A stretch of DNA of 64,000 bases from RGIG5952 sp045603485. GTDB taxonomy: Bacteria; Verrucomicrobiota; Kiritimatiellia; RFP12; JAAYLN01. The stretch covers positions 1 through 64,000 of the forward strand of contig JAZUMF010000023.1 of assembly GCA_045603485.1 (NCBI GenBank), written 5' to 3'. Position numbers and translations under genes: made by a program. Of this stretch, positions 46,100 to 54,835 are shown in pieces (positions within the stretch are counted from its first letter, which is position 1; every line of letters begins with the position of its first letter). The notes under the pieces were generated by a model. The model ran no database searches. It was given only the letters and a program-made list of their open reading frames with translations, and was not told the origin of the DNA.

Positions 46100-48121
46100 A
46101 TGAAAAACTTTACAATCACAAAAAGTGCCTTATTGGGCATTGCTATAATTGCTTTGACTATTACATGTCCTATTTATTCGTTTGGTAGTGATAGCGGGGA
46201 TGATATAACAAAAAGGCTTACTCTTAAAGCGGAACAGGGCGATGCGGTGGCTCAGTTTAATCTTGGCTTGAAGTATGCCAACGGTCAAGGCGTAGCACAA
46301 GACTACACTAAGGCAGTCTATTGGTACACAAAAGCAGCCGAGCAAGGTAATGCTGGCGCGCAGAATAATCTTGGCGTTATGTATGAAAATGGCCAAGGCG
46401 TAGCGCAAGACTACACTAAGGCAGTCTATTGGTACACGAAGTCAGCGGAGCAGGGGAATGCACAGGCACAGTTTAATCTTGGCTTGAACTATGAAAATGG
46501 CCGAGGCGTAGCGCAAGACTACACTAAGGCAGTCTATTGGTTCACAAAAGCAGCCGAGCAAGGTAATGCCACAGCGCAGAATAATCTTGGTATGAAGTAT
46601 GAAAATGGTCAAGGCGTAGCACAAGACTACATTAAGGCGGCCTATTGGTACACGAAGTCAGCCGAGCAAGGGAATGTTCAGGCACAGTTTAATCTTGGAG
46701 CAATGTATAACAATGGTCAAGGCGTAGCACAAGACTACATCAAGGCAGTCTATTGGTACACAAAGTCAGCCGAGCAAGGGAATGTCCAGGCACAGTTTAA
46801 TCTTGGAGCAATGTATGCCAAAGGCCAAGGCGTAGCGCAAGACTACACCAAGGCAGTCTATTGGTACACAAAGTCAGCGGAGCAGGGTAATGCTTTTGCG
46901 CAGAATAATCTTGGCTTGAAGTATGAAAATGGCCAAGGCGTAGCGCAAGACTACACTAAGGCAGTTGAGTGGTACACAAAGGCAGCCGAGCAAGGTAATG
47001 CTGTTGCGCAGTGTAATCTTGGCTTTATGTATGAAAAAGGTCAAGGCCCAAACTACACGAAGGCAGTATATTGGTACACAAAGGCCGCAGAGCAGGGGCA
47101 TGCCAGGGCTCAGTTTAATCTTGGCGTGAAGTATCACAATGGCCAAGGCGTAGCACAAGACTACACCAAGGCAGTTGAGTGGTACACAAAGGCCGCAGAA
47201 CAGGGGCATTCTGATGCACAAAATAATCTCGGAGCGATGTATGGAAATGGCCAAGGTGTATCGCAAGACTACATCAAGGCAGTTGAGTGGTACACAAAGG
47301 CCGCAGAGCAGAACCATGTTCTTGCACAGAATAATCTTGGAGTGATGTATGAAAATGGCCTAGGCGTAGCACAAGACTACACCAAGGCAGTTGAGTGGTA
47401 CACAAAGTCCGCAGAACAGGGGCATTCTGATGCACAAAATAATCTTGGCTTTATGTATGCCAATGGCAAAGGCGTAGCGCAAGACTACGCTAAGGCTGTT
47501 GAGTTGTACACAAAGTCAGCTGAGCAAGGTAATGCCAGGGCACAGAATAATCTTGGGTTTATGTATGCCAATGGCCGAGGCATAGCGCAAGACTACACTA
47601 AGGCCGTTGAGTGCTACACGAAGTCAGCAGAGCAGGGTGATGTCCTTGCACAGAATAATCTTGGAGTGATGTATGAAAATGGCCAAGGCGTAACGCAAGA
47701 CTACACTAAGGCAGTCTATTGGTATACGAAGTCAGCGGAGCAGGGTAATGCCATGGCGCAGAATAAACTTGGCTTTATGTATACCAATGGCCAAGGCGTA
47801 GCACAAGACTACACTAAGGCATTTGAGTGGTACACGAAAGCCGCTGAGCAAGGGAATGTAATTGCGCAGAATAAACTTGGTTTTATTTATGTAAACGGCC
47901 TAGGCGTAGTACGGGACTACACGAAGGCGATAGATTGGTACACAAAGGCCGCAGAGCAGGGGCATGCGGTTGCAGAGTTTAATCTTGGCGTGATGTATGA
48001 CAAAGGCAGAGGTGTTGCACAAGATTATACCAAGGCGGTTAAATGGTACACAAAGTCAGCCGAGCAGGGGCATCCGTATTCACAAAAAAGACTTAACAGT
48101 TTAAAATCCTTGGCTAAATAA
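46100..48121 (+). CDS. Secreted Sel1-like repeat protein, 17 repeats
   Basis: A 673-residue protein with a signal peptide (about 1-29, cut near SFG) and 17 Sel1 (TPR-like) repeats of 36 residues, consensus AQNNLGxMYxNGQGVAQDYT with KAVxWYTKAAEQGN. Repeat 8 is three residues shorter. Sel1 proteins form alpha-solenoids that bind other proteins, often in the periplasm or at host contact. The repeats are very alike even at DNA level, a sign of recent expansion or gene conversion. AAGGA lies seven bases before the ATG and may be masked by the leader structure upstream. Confidence 0.92.
   Translation: MKNFTITKSALLGIAIIALTITCPIYSFGSDSGDDITKRLTLKAEQGDAVAQFNLGLKYANGQGVAQDYTKAVYWYTKAAEQGNAGAQNNLGVMYENGQGVAQDYTKAVYWYTKSAEQGNAQAQFNLGLNYENGRGVAQDYTKAVYWFTKAAEQGNATAQNNLGMKYENGQGVAQDYIKAAYWYTKSAEQGNVQAQFNLGAMYNNGQGVAQDYIKAVYWYTKSAEQGNVQAQFNLGAMYAKGQGVAQDYTKAVYWYTKSAEQGNAFAQNNLGLKYENGQGVAQDYTKAVEWYTKAAEQGNAVAQCNLGFMYEKGQGPNYTKAVYWYTKAAEQGHARAQFNLGVKYHNGQGVAQDYTKAVEWYTKAAEQGHSDAQNNLGAMYGNGQGVSQDYIKAVEWYTKAAEQNHVLAQNNLGVMYENGLGVAQDYTKAVEWYTKSAEQGHSDAQNNLGFMYANGKGVAQDYAKAVELYTKSAEQGNARAQNNLGFMYANGRGIAQDYTKAVECYTKSAEQGDVLAQNNLGVMYENGQGVTQDYTKAVYWYTKSAEQGNAMAQNKLGFMYTNGQGVAQDYTKAFEWYTKAAEQGNVIAQNKLGFIYVNGLGVVRDYTKAIDWYTKAAEQGHAVAEFNLGVMYDKGRGVAQDYTKAVKWYTKSAEQGHPYSQKRLNSLKSLAK
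46226..48080 (+). repeat. Tandem 108-bp coding repeats of the Sel1 gene
   Basis: Seventeen near-identical units with invariant blocks such as GGCGTAGCGCAAGACTACAC. One unit (around 47039-47062) has a 9-bp deletion that keeps the frame. Copy number is likely to vary between strains. Confidence 0.9.
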
Positions 48122-48177
48122 TCCCTGTATCGGGTACGATGAGTAGTGGGCAGGGGGCATAGCGGGCATCTTTGGAG

Positions 48178-48207
48178 GCTATGCTCCCGAAGAGCAGGGA
48201 GCATAGC
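48178..48207. terminator. Strong hairpin after the Sel1 gene
   Basis: Perfect 11-bp stem GCTATGCTCCC/GGGAGCATAGC with an 8-base loop, 57 bases past the stop. No T-run follows, so termination is uncertain. A near-copy of the right arm, GGGGGCATAGC, lies at 48153-48163 and could compete for pairing. Confidence 0.5.
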
Positions 48208-48388
48208 AAGCGTGGCTTGGGCCGACCTAGAACTATTAATGAAATTTCATTTTCGGTAGCAAATTCTATTATTTATTGGGCAGCATTGCCGACTCTGTAG
48301 TAGGTTGCGGAATCAATATTGTTTGGTAATTTGTTGAGATAACCTTTAATGGCTTGAAACAATACTGATGTGACAACTTTTCAGAAAT

Positions 48389-49708
48389 TTAAATTGGGGC
48401 TGTTTCAAAATTGGTTGATTCAATCTCAATTTTTGTTTGGACACCATCGATTTTTTCGGCGGTGTACGGGATGTCACCACTCCAAGAGCGGATTAGTGGA
48501 CCATCAACGCCTTTTACAGTGATATTCTCAAGTCTTACCTCTTTTAGGTGAGCGCATCTTAAAAATTCGGTTTGTTGGGTTCGGAATGTTATCTGGCAAT
48601 TTTCCAGTATTAGGGTTGTCGGTATTTCGCTGTCACCATAGGCACAAAGCGACATGCCGACATCTTGGGCTTCTATTTCGGATAACTTAATGTCAGCGAG
48701 TGGGCGGTTTCGCTGCCATAGTTCGTTGCCGGAGAAGTTGTAGTGAATGAGTCTATCGATGCTTTTGCATTTGCATCGGCGTATTGTAATCTCTCCTGGT
48801 TGTTGCCGTACGCTTTGCGTGAAGTCGGAGAAGTAGGTGAAGAAGGAGAGCATATTTCGCCTACCGGTGTTTTCTTCTCCATTGCCTCCTGCCTCTAAAA
48901 TTGAGCGGGGAAGGCTGTGGCGAATAGGGTATATTCCAGGACCATGGGCTATGCAGTCTTCAATATTGACTCTTGTGCCTCCAAATCTGAATGCGCTGCA
49001 AGCTGTGTTTAGATCGCATTTTGATATGGAAACATCTTGGTTGTCAAATCCGGCAATGGCGTCGTCACCTGTGTGGAGGATGCAATTTTCTATATGAATG
49101 CGATCGCAGCCTCTGACATGGATACCATCATGTCCAGCGATAACTGTGAGATCTTTGAAGGTTAAATCCTGGCTCCACGCTATACGGAACGCCCAATTCC
49201 CTATGTGGCGTAATTCAATGCCGCTGAAGTGAAGACCCTTGCAGTTAAAGGCTGTTATTCCGTGAACTCCTCGCATGTGCTCTTCACCGATTGGATCAAA
49301 TGAGTTGCGTCCGTCAATGTATGAATCGGGCTCTCCGGTTATTGAAGCATCAGTGGCATCCTGCAAACGGATAATGGCATTGTTCCAACGGCTTCCTGAG
49401 TCGGTGATGAAGCTGATGTCTTTGCGTTTATCGGCTGGTGTCCAAATGAGGTCTGGCTTGCAGAAGCCCTTCGGCATCGGCTCTATGTCGTCATTTGCCA
49501 GGGTGTAATAGTCGTCTGGGTTGCGGCTTGCTATCAGATGTGCGCCTGATTTGAGGTGTAGGTTGACATTACTGCGAAGACGGATTCCTTTTATGTGATA
49601 TTCTCCTTTTTCTAAGGCAACAATACCTCCACCGTGAAGAAAGCATTTGTCTATCGCTTTTTGAATGTCGAGCGTAGAATCTTTTGAAGGAACAAGTGAA
49701 ATTGTCAT
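48389..49708 (-). CDS. GH28-like right-handed beta-helix protein
   Basis: A 439-residue protein of the pectin-lyase-like fold. GGGIVALEKGEYHIKGIRLR, then LHLKSGAHLIAS, form the standard GH28 N-terminal strand-turn pattern. The region GHDGIHVRGCDRIHIENC and TGDDAIAG matches the Asp residues of polygalacturonases (NTD and DD), though the GHG and RIK motifs are not exact. No signal peptide. A cytoplasmic polygalacturonase or related exo-enzyme is likely, of unproven specificity. ATG 49708 follows AAGG at a good distance. It starts ten bases after the GH27 stop. Confidence 0.8.
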   Translation of the reverse strand: MTISLVPSKDSTLDIQKAIDKCFLHGGGIVALEKGEYHIKGIRLRSNVNLHLKSGAHLIASRNPDDYYTLANDDIEPMPKGFCKPDLIWTPADKRKDISFITDSGSRWNNAIIRLQDATDASITGEPDSYIDGRNSFDPIGEEHMRGVHGITAFNCKGLHFSGIELRHIGNWAFRIAWSQDLTFKDLTVIAGHDGIHVRGCDRIHIENCILHTGDDAIAGFDNQDVSISKCDLNTACSAFRFGGTRVNIEDCIAHGPGIYPIRHSLPRSILEAGGNGEENTGRRNMLSFFTYFSDFTQSVRQQPGEITIRRCKCKSIDRLIHYNFSGNELWQRNRPLADIKLSEIEAQDVGMSLCAYGDSEIPTTLILENCQITFRTQQTEFLRCAHLKEVRLENITVKGVDGPLIRSWSGDIPYTAEKIDGVQTKIEIESTNFETAPI

Positions 49709-49718
49709 ATCAATTGCC

Positions 49719-51029
49719 TTAATATTGGTAGAAGCGACACTCTGACGGTTGTAAGTCAAAGTGGAGCTTTCCGTCTTTTACAATAAGTGGTTTTTGAGTC
49801 CAAACATCGCAAATGTTAGTTAAATCAACTGTGGGTGGAAGCTTTAACATTTCGATAGAAATGGAATAGCGGTGAGGCCGTTCCGGTCGGCGGTTGAATA
49901 CGCCAAACCACCCATGATTGGGATTGTCCTTTGACGGCGCAACGCGAATGTCTATAAGGCGTTCGCCAACAACTCGCTTGGCGCAGATACCGTTGCGGTT
50001 ACATGCAAGAACAGTGGGGTTGGTGACGAGCGAAATATCTTCGTCAGGGGAGAGTGTCAGTTCGCCTCCGAAGAATATTGGAGATGCGGAAAGTGCGCGC
50101 TGTGTTATAAAGGTGCGCTTTTCAAGAAGTGTAAGGTCTGACGGATGCTTGGCTGGTGGGAGCAGGGGGCCGGGGCCGGCCGGCTTTCTGCCCGGTTGGG
50201 CTGGTGGCGCATCGCATTGAAGGATTCCAAAGGGAACCATATCAAGGTCGAGCCAAAAGTTTTTACCTCCGTTTTCTTGCCAGTGTTCCCATCGTTCAAA
50301 GGCGGCTTCCAAATCAGATGGCCTGTCCCAAATGTCTCCGGTTATGCGTACCATATCTGCATATTTGCTGTAAACGGGGACGAGATGCAGGTTGACAAAG
50401 TTGCCGGGAGAGAGACTTAAAACAATGGGGCGAGAGGCCTTTTCTATTGCTTTTGAAAAGGCTTCTATTTCATCGGGTTGCTCTGCGACATCGTCGAGCT
50501 TAATGAAGTCGACTCCATTTTCATCAAAGTATTCTACTATGCTGTCGTAGTATTCTTGGGCTCCTGGCTTTGTCATATCTACGCCATAGTAGCGAGTTGA
50601 CCATGAGCATACATTGTCTTTGTCTACAATGTCGGCAACTTTGTAGCCAGTTCCTTTGATGGTTGTCTCTTTAGTGAGCGCTTCAACCGGAATACCGCGC
50701 ATTTGATGGATGCCGAATTTTATTCCATTCTTGTGGCAAGTATCTGAAATGAACTTTATACCATGAGGAAATTTGCGTTTGGAGGCTTGAGGTCTCCCGA
50801 AATCATCAACTATGGCGTGCAGGTCTGCCGACGACTTTTTTGCGCGTTCGCAAAAGTATTCATCCAAGTACCAACCAGCATCAATGCAAAAGTATTCGTA
50901 ACCGAATGGCTTTAGGCGTTTGACAAAGGCGTCAATATTGGCAAGGCACTTGGCCTCATCCATATCGGAATTCCAACAATCGTATGAATTGAAGCCTAGA
51001 AGCGGATATTGACTTTTGGGAGCGCGCAT
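49719..51029 (-). CDS. GH27-type alpha-galactosidase-like enzyme
   Basis: A 436-residue enzyme with the GH27 start LLGFNSYDCWNSDMDE and FCIDAGWYLDEYF. The nucleophile Asp lies in GVDFIKLDDVAE and the acid/base Asp in RITGDIWDR, the exact clan D arrangement. A C-terminal beta domain completes it. No signal peptide. Substrate may be an alpha-galactoside or alpha-N-acetylgalactosaminide. It lies 24 bases after the DUF481 gene and ten before the GH28-like gene, suggesting an operon for a pectic or galactomannan oligosaccharide. Confidence 0.87.
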   Translation of the reverse strand: MRAPKSQYPLLGFNSYDCWNSDMDEAKCLANIDAFVKRLKPFGYEYFCIDAGWYLDEYFCERAKKSSADLHAIVDDFGRPQASKRKFPHGIKFISDTCHKNGIKFGIHQMRGIPVEALTKETTIKGTGYKVADIVDKDNVCSWSTRYYGVDMTKPGAQEYYDSIVEYFDENGVDFIKLDDVAEQPDEIEAFSKAIEKASRPIVLSLSPGNFVNLHLVPVYSKYADMVRITGDIWDRPSDLEAAFERWEHWQENGGKNFWLDLDMVPFGILQCDAPPAQPGRKPAGPGPLLPPAKHPSDLTLLEKRTFITQRALSASPIFFGGELTLSPDEDISLVTNPTVLACNRNGICAKRVVGERLIDIRVAPSKDNPNHGWFGVFNRRPERPHRYSISIEMLKLPPTVDLTNICDVWTQKPLIVKDGKLHFDLQPSECRFYQY

Positions 51030-51053
51030 TTTTTTACCTGAGAAGTTGTTTTT

Positions 51054-51836
51054 TTACAGCTTGATGCGTATGCCAGCCTTGAGTGAGAGATCGTTCTTTT
51101 CTGAATCATCGGAAGGCATGCTGTTATAACGGTCAGTTGCGGTTAAGCGGAGGCTGAGATTTTCGGTTATCGGGCTTTCAATGCCAATTTCGCCATTGAT
51201 TAGATACTTGTCGGAATCCTCGGTTGATGGGAGGTATTCGCAAGACTGCCAAATTTTTGCACCTTTGGCAAAGAGGTATTCGAATTTTTCTTTGTAGCGT
51301 ATAGCAGTGTAGTAATCCGAGACTCTATCCTGCTTTTCCCAGATTCCTGCAAGACCTAGCTCAAAGGCGAATTTTAGGGTTTCGGTATCGACTATCTTAA
51401 CCGCCAAACCAGGGCCTGTGACAAAGCGGTAGTCAATATCAGACATTTCGTCTGAAAATGCCGTTGCATTGAGGTAGATAGCCACCTTTTCATTGACATC
51501 CCTGCTGATATCACCTTTTATCTCACCATTTTTTGCGGTAGTTTCTTTTTTATCATAAGTATGCTTAGTGCCGTCGGCATCGGTTATTGTTTCTTCCGAT
51601 GTGGTGCGTGTGATAATTCCTTTGGCATTGACGGCATACTCAATTGTGTCGATTTTTTGCTTTATCTCAAAGCCGAAGGTGCCTGATTCGTTATCGGTGT
51701 TACCATCATTAAGCGCACCGCCAAGTGTAATTGAGATGTCAGGAGTTTTTTTGACTTCTGCTTCTTCAGCGAAGAGGGGTAGTGCAGTGGCGGAACAAAT
51801 GAGAAGAGCGATAAGCGAGATACGAGTGTAGTTCAT
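51054..51836 (-). CDS. DUF481 (YdiY-like) outer-membrane protein
   Basis: A 260-residue protein with a signal peptide (cut near LFA-EE). The mature part alternates hydrophobic and polar residues as in a beta-barrel and ends SLKAGIRIKL, with SITLGGALNDGNTDNESGTF as the DUF481 first strand. The family resembles E. coli YdiY, of unknown function, in the outer membrane. No clear Shine-Dalgarno. Placed between hisB and the GH27 gene on the minus strand. Confidence 0.82.
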   Translation of the reverse strand: MNYTRISLIALLICSATALPLFAEEAEVKKTPDISITLGGALNDGNTDNESGTFGFEIKQKIDTIEYAVNAKGIITRTTSEETITDADGTKHTYDKKETTAKNGEIKGDISRDVNEKVAIYLNATAFSDEMSDIDYRFVTGPGLAVKIVDTETLKFAFELGLAGIWEKQDRVSDYYTAIRYKEKFEYLFAKGAKIWQSCEYLPSTEDSDKYLINGEIGIESPITENLSLRLTATDRYNSMPSDDSEKNDLSLKAGIRIKL

Positions 51837-51887
51837 GATGTGTAGTTGAAGTTGTAATGCTTGATGGAAAAAAAAGAGTTGAAAGGG

Positions 51888-52478
51888 CTAAATGACTCCC
51901 TTGCTGGAGGGAATTCCGGCATCGCGCGGGTCGGGTTCAATCGCCATACGCATTGAGCGTGCAAAGGCCTTGAATAGGGACTCTACGATGTGATGAACTT
52001 CGTCTCCGTAGATGTTTTCAATATGGAGATTCATCTTTACCTGTGTCATGACAGAGCGGAAGAATTCTTCCACGAGCCTAACATCAAAGGTGCCGATAAA
52101 ATCGCGGTCGTGATTGACCTTGTAGACCATATACGGTCTGCCGGAAATATCAATTGCAACGCGAGTTAAAGCCTCATCCATAGGAAGTAGCATAAAGCCG
52201 TACCGACGAATGCCACGCCTATCCCCCAATGCTTGATCGATGCAGGAGCCAAGAACGATTCCAATATCTTCCATTGAGTGATGATCGTCAACATCGGTAT
52301 CACCTGATGCCTTGACGGTTAAATCAATCAATGAATGTCTGGAAAATATTTCAAGCATGTGATTCAAAAAGGGAATCCCTGTTGAAATGGAGTGCTTTCC
52401 TGTTCCGTCGAGATTGAGAGAAATTTCAATTTGTGTTTCGCGTGTATTGCGAGAAATTGTTGCTGTGCGTGGGTTCAT
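51888..52478 (-). CDS. hisB: Imidazoleglycerol-phosphate dehydratase
   Basis: A 196-residue stand-alone HisB (no phosphatase domain), the sixth step of histidine synthesis. The two metal-binding His clusters are present: GIPFLNHMLEIFSRH with DVDDHHSMEDIGI, and YGDEVHHIVESLFKA. Length is normal. No other his gene is nearby, so the pathway is scattered. No clear Shine-Dalgarno is seen before the ATG. Confidence 0.96.
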   Translation of the reverse strand: MNPRTATISRNTRETQIEISLNLDGTGKHSISTGIPFLNHMLEIFSRHSLIDLTVKASGDTDVDDHHSMEDIGIVLGSCIDQALGDRRGIRRYGFMLLPMDEALTRVAIDISGRPYMVYKVNHDRDFIGTFDVRLVEEFFRSVMTQVKMNLHIENIYGDEVHHIVESLFKAFARSMRMAIEPDPRDAGIPSSKGVI

Positions 52479-52544
52479 AATTGTTATTATTTTAATAGTT
52501 TATCGGCTTTGCTGTCAAATCTTTTGCGAGATTTAGAGGCAGAT

Positions 52545-52573
52545 TTGACAATATTTTTCATAAAGTGTAAATT
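52545..52573 (+). promoter_or_regulatory. Putative promoter of the nucleoside salvage pair
   Basis: TTGACA (52545-52550), a 17-bp spacer and TAAATT (52568-52573). A leader of about 175 bases follows before the phosphorylase start; I see no known riboswitch in it. Confidence 0.4.
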
Positions 52574-52753
52574 ATCAGTATGGGTTGCAAAGAGGGCTGT
52601 TCTTGGGATGTGAGTTTCCGGTCTTTTTTAGAAGCTTTATTTTTTGCAATCTAACTTACCTGCACTTTTTACGCAATAATTGTTTAATCTCTTTTTTGAC
52701 GGAGCTATATCATTTTTTGCATGAAGTGAAGCTTATTGAAAGGAGTTTTATCA

Positions 52754-53590
52754 ATGCATAACTATTTTGATCCTTCATACTTTGATAATGCTGCAAGTGC
52801 CATTCCAAAAAGCTGGTACGATTTTAATCCTGAAATTGGTGTGATTTTGGGTTCCGGATGGAGCCGCACTGTAATTGAGCGTGAATGCGTTGACAGTATT
52901 CCCTTTTCTGCAATTCCTGGCTATGGCGCAAGCACTGTTTTGGGTCATGCCGGCGAGATCAGGCTGCTTGAGATTGGCAATCGTCACGCCATCGCCTTTT
53001 GCGGCCGTCGCCATTTTTACGAGGGCGAGGGGTGGGGGCCAGTCGTAATGCCAATAGAGCTTATGCGTAGGTTGGGAGTTAAGGATTTGCTCTTAACAAA
53101 TGCCGCAGGAGGAGTAAATCCTTCATTTGCCCCAGGTGATTTACTGCTTATAACAGACCATGTAAACACAAGCGGCTTGAATCCTTTGCAGGGACCTGTT
53201 TTGCCAAATTGGGGAACGCGCTTCCCCGATCAAAGCGAAGTCTATTCTCGTGATCGCATATGGGAGATAAAAAATATTGCCGGAGATTTAGGTATAACCT
53301 TGAGAGAGGGTATCTATGCTTTTACCACAGGCCCTTGCTTTGAAACTCCTGCCGAGATTCGCGCCTATTGGATTTGGAAGGCGGATGCCGTGGGAATGTC
53401 GACGGTGCCTGAGGCTATTGTTGCCAATGCGATAGGAATGCGTATAGCTGCAATGAGTTGCATAACAAATATGGCGGCGGGAATATCAAAGCAGCCTCTT
53501 ACCCACAGTGAGGTTATGGATGCTACTGAGGCTGCTGCCGAACGAATGAGTAATCTTGTTATGGCAATTTTGGCCGGGAAGGCCTTCTAG
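52754..53590 (+). CDS. Purine nucleoside phosphorylase
   Basis: A 278-residue type I/II PNP (PNP_UDP superfamily). GVILGSGWS is the phosphate-binding loop, GRRHFYEGEG and TNAAGGVNPSF the next conserved parts, ITDHVNTSGLNPLQGP and FPDQSEVYSRD the nucleoside region, and TGPCFETPAEIR holds the base-binding residues. It splits inosine or guanosine with phosphate in the cytoplasm; methylthioadenosine is less likely but cannot be ruled out. AAAGGAG sits before ATG 52754; a longer reading from 52736 lacks a site. A deaminase gene follows 21 bases on. Confidence 0.92.
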   Translation: MHNYFDPSYFDNAASAIPKSWYDFNPEIGVILGSGWSRTVIERECVDSIPFSAIPGYGASTVLGHAGEIRLLEIGNRHAIAFCGRRHFYEGEGWGPVVMPIELMRRLGVKDLLLTNAAGGVNPSFAPGDLLLITDHVNTSGLNPLQGPVLPNWGTRFPDQSEVYSRDRIWEIKNIAGDLGITLREGIYAFTTGPCFETPAEIRAYWIWKADAVGMSTVPEAIVANAIGMRIAAMSCITNMAAGISKQPLTHSEVMDATEAAAERMSNLVMAILAGKAF

Positions 53591-53611
53591 TGCGATATTT
53601 AGGAGGTGCCA

Positions 53612-54835
53612 ATGAACCTCGTAATTAAAAATGCCAATCTTAACGGCGTAAATGTTGATTGTCTTATAGAGGACGGCGTGTATAAGACCATCGCGCCTGG
53701 AATTGAAATTTCCAATGGATACGATATCCTTGACGCCAATGGCAATTATATTGTGCCTCCGTTTTTTAACTGCCATACGCACAGCCCTATGAATCTTTTG
53801 AGGGGCATTGCTGACGATTTGCCTTTGTTTACATGGCTATCAAAGCATATTTGGCCTTTGGAGGCAAAGCTTACATCAGAGGATATCCGTAACGGGGCAA
53901 TGCTTTCCGCTTCGGAGATGATACGCTCAGGTACGGTTTTTTACAACGATATGTATTGGTCTTCGGAGGAGGCTATTGTCGCAGCCGATAAATCAGGTAT
54001 GAGAGCCGTTATCGGAATCTTTATAATCGACGAGGCACCAGGCATGGTAAATTCAAAGTGTCGAGCGTCAGAGGAGCTTACCTTGGAGGCATATTCGGCA
54101 CTTTCTTTGGAGTCCAAAAAAAGAATCAAGCTATCGTATGCTCCTCATGCCGTATATTCGGTATCTGAAAAGACTCTTTTGGCTGTCGCTGAAAAGGCAA
54201 GAAGCGCCGATGCGTTTATCCATATCCATGCCTCAGAGACGAGGGAGGAATTTGAAAATTGTCAAAAAGAGCATGGTATGACGCCAATTGCGTGGATTGA
54301 CAGATGCGGGCTGCTTACACAAAAGACCATTCTTGCTCATTGCGTCCATTTGACAGAAGACGATATGTCTCTTATCGCTGAGCGTGGAGCGATTATCTCG
54401 CATCAACCGTGCTCTAATTACAAGCTCTGCTCTGGACAGTTTGACTATCACAGAGCAGTTGAATGTCACAAGTGCCGTTTTGTGATTGGAACTGACGGAT
54501 GTGCGTCAAACAATAATCTCTCAATGTTTGACGAGATGAAGCTTGCCGCTCTTAATGCGAAAATAACTTCAGGCGATCCTACAAGCGGTCGTGCTGAAGA
54601 TATCTTTTATGCGGCAACGCGAGGCGGCGCAGAGGCCTTTGGAATAGATAGCGGAGAAATCATGGAGGGAATGCTTGGCGATGCTTTGCTTATTGATAAG
54701 GACGCCGTGCAAATGAAGCCTTGCCACAATCTGATATCAAATCTTGTCTATTCTGCGGATACAAGCGTAGTCGCGTCGGTCGTCTGCAACGGGCGCATTT
54801 TGCTGAGGAATTGGCCTCGCAGTATATGTCAGTAA
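53612..54835 (+). CDS. Amidohydrolase, probable MTA/SAH deaminase
   Basis: A 407-residue metal-dependent hydrolase. NCHTHSPMNLLRGIADD holds the HxH metal pair and is typical of MtaD; FIHIHASET and TILAHCVHL give further His ligands; and IGTDGCASNNNLSMFDEMK the last Asp. The family deaminates methylthioadenosine or S-adenosylhomocysteine; related enzymes act on guanine or triazines. AGGAGG (53601-53606) lies five bases before ATG 53612. Paired with the phosphorylase upstream, it suggests a purine or methylthioadenosine salvage route. It converges with era, overlapping by seven bases. Confidence 0.85.
   Translation: MNLVIKNANLNGVNVDCLIEDGVYKTIAPGIEISNGYDILDANGNYIVPPFFNCHTHSPMNLLRGIADDLPLFTWLSKHIWPLEAKLTSEDIRNGAMLSASEMIRSGTVFYNDMYWSSEEAIVAADKSGMRAVIGIFIIDEAPGMVNSKCRASEELTLEAYSALSLESKKRIKLSYAPHAVYSVSEKTLLAVAEKARSADAFIHIHASETREEFENCQKEHGMTPIAWIDRCGLLTQKTILAHCVHLTEDDMSLIAERGAIISHQPCSNYKLCSGQFDYHRAVECHKCRFVIGTDGCASNNNLSMFDEMKLAALNAKITSGDPTSGRAEDIFYAATRGGAEAFGIDSGEIMEGMLGDALLIDKDAVQMKPCHNLISNLVYSADTSVVASVVCNGRILLRNWPRSICQ

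Noticed and set aside
46226..48080. Regular repeats resembling a CRISPR array
   Set aside because: The 108-bp units are coding Sel1 repeats with no unique spacers, and no cas genes are present.
52574..52753. Possible purine riboswitch in the leader of the phosphorylase gene
   Set aside because: The position is right but I cannot find the conserved purine-aptamer core or a three-way junction in the leader.
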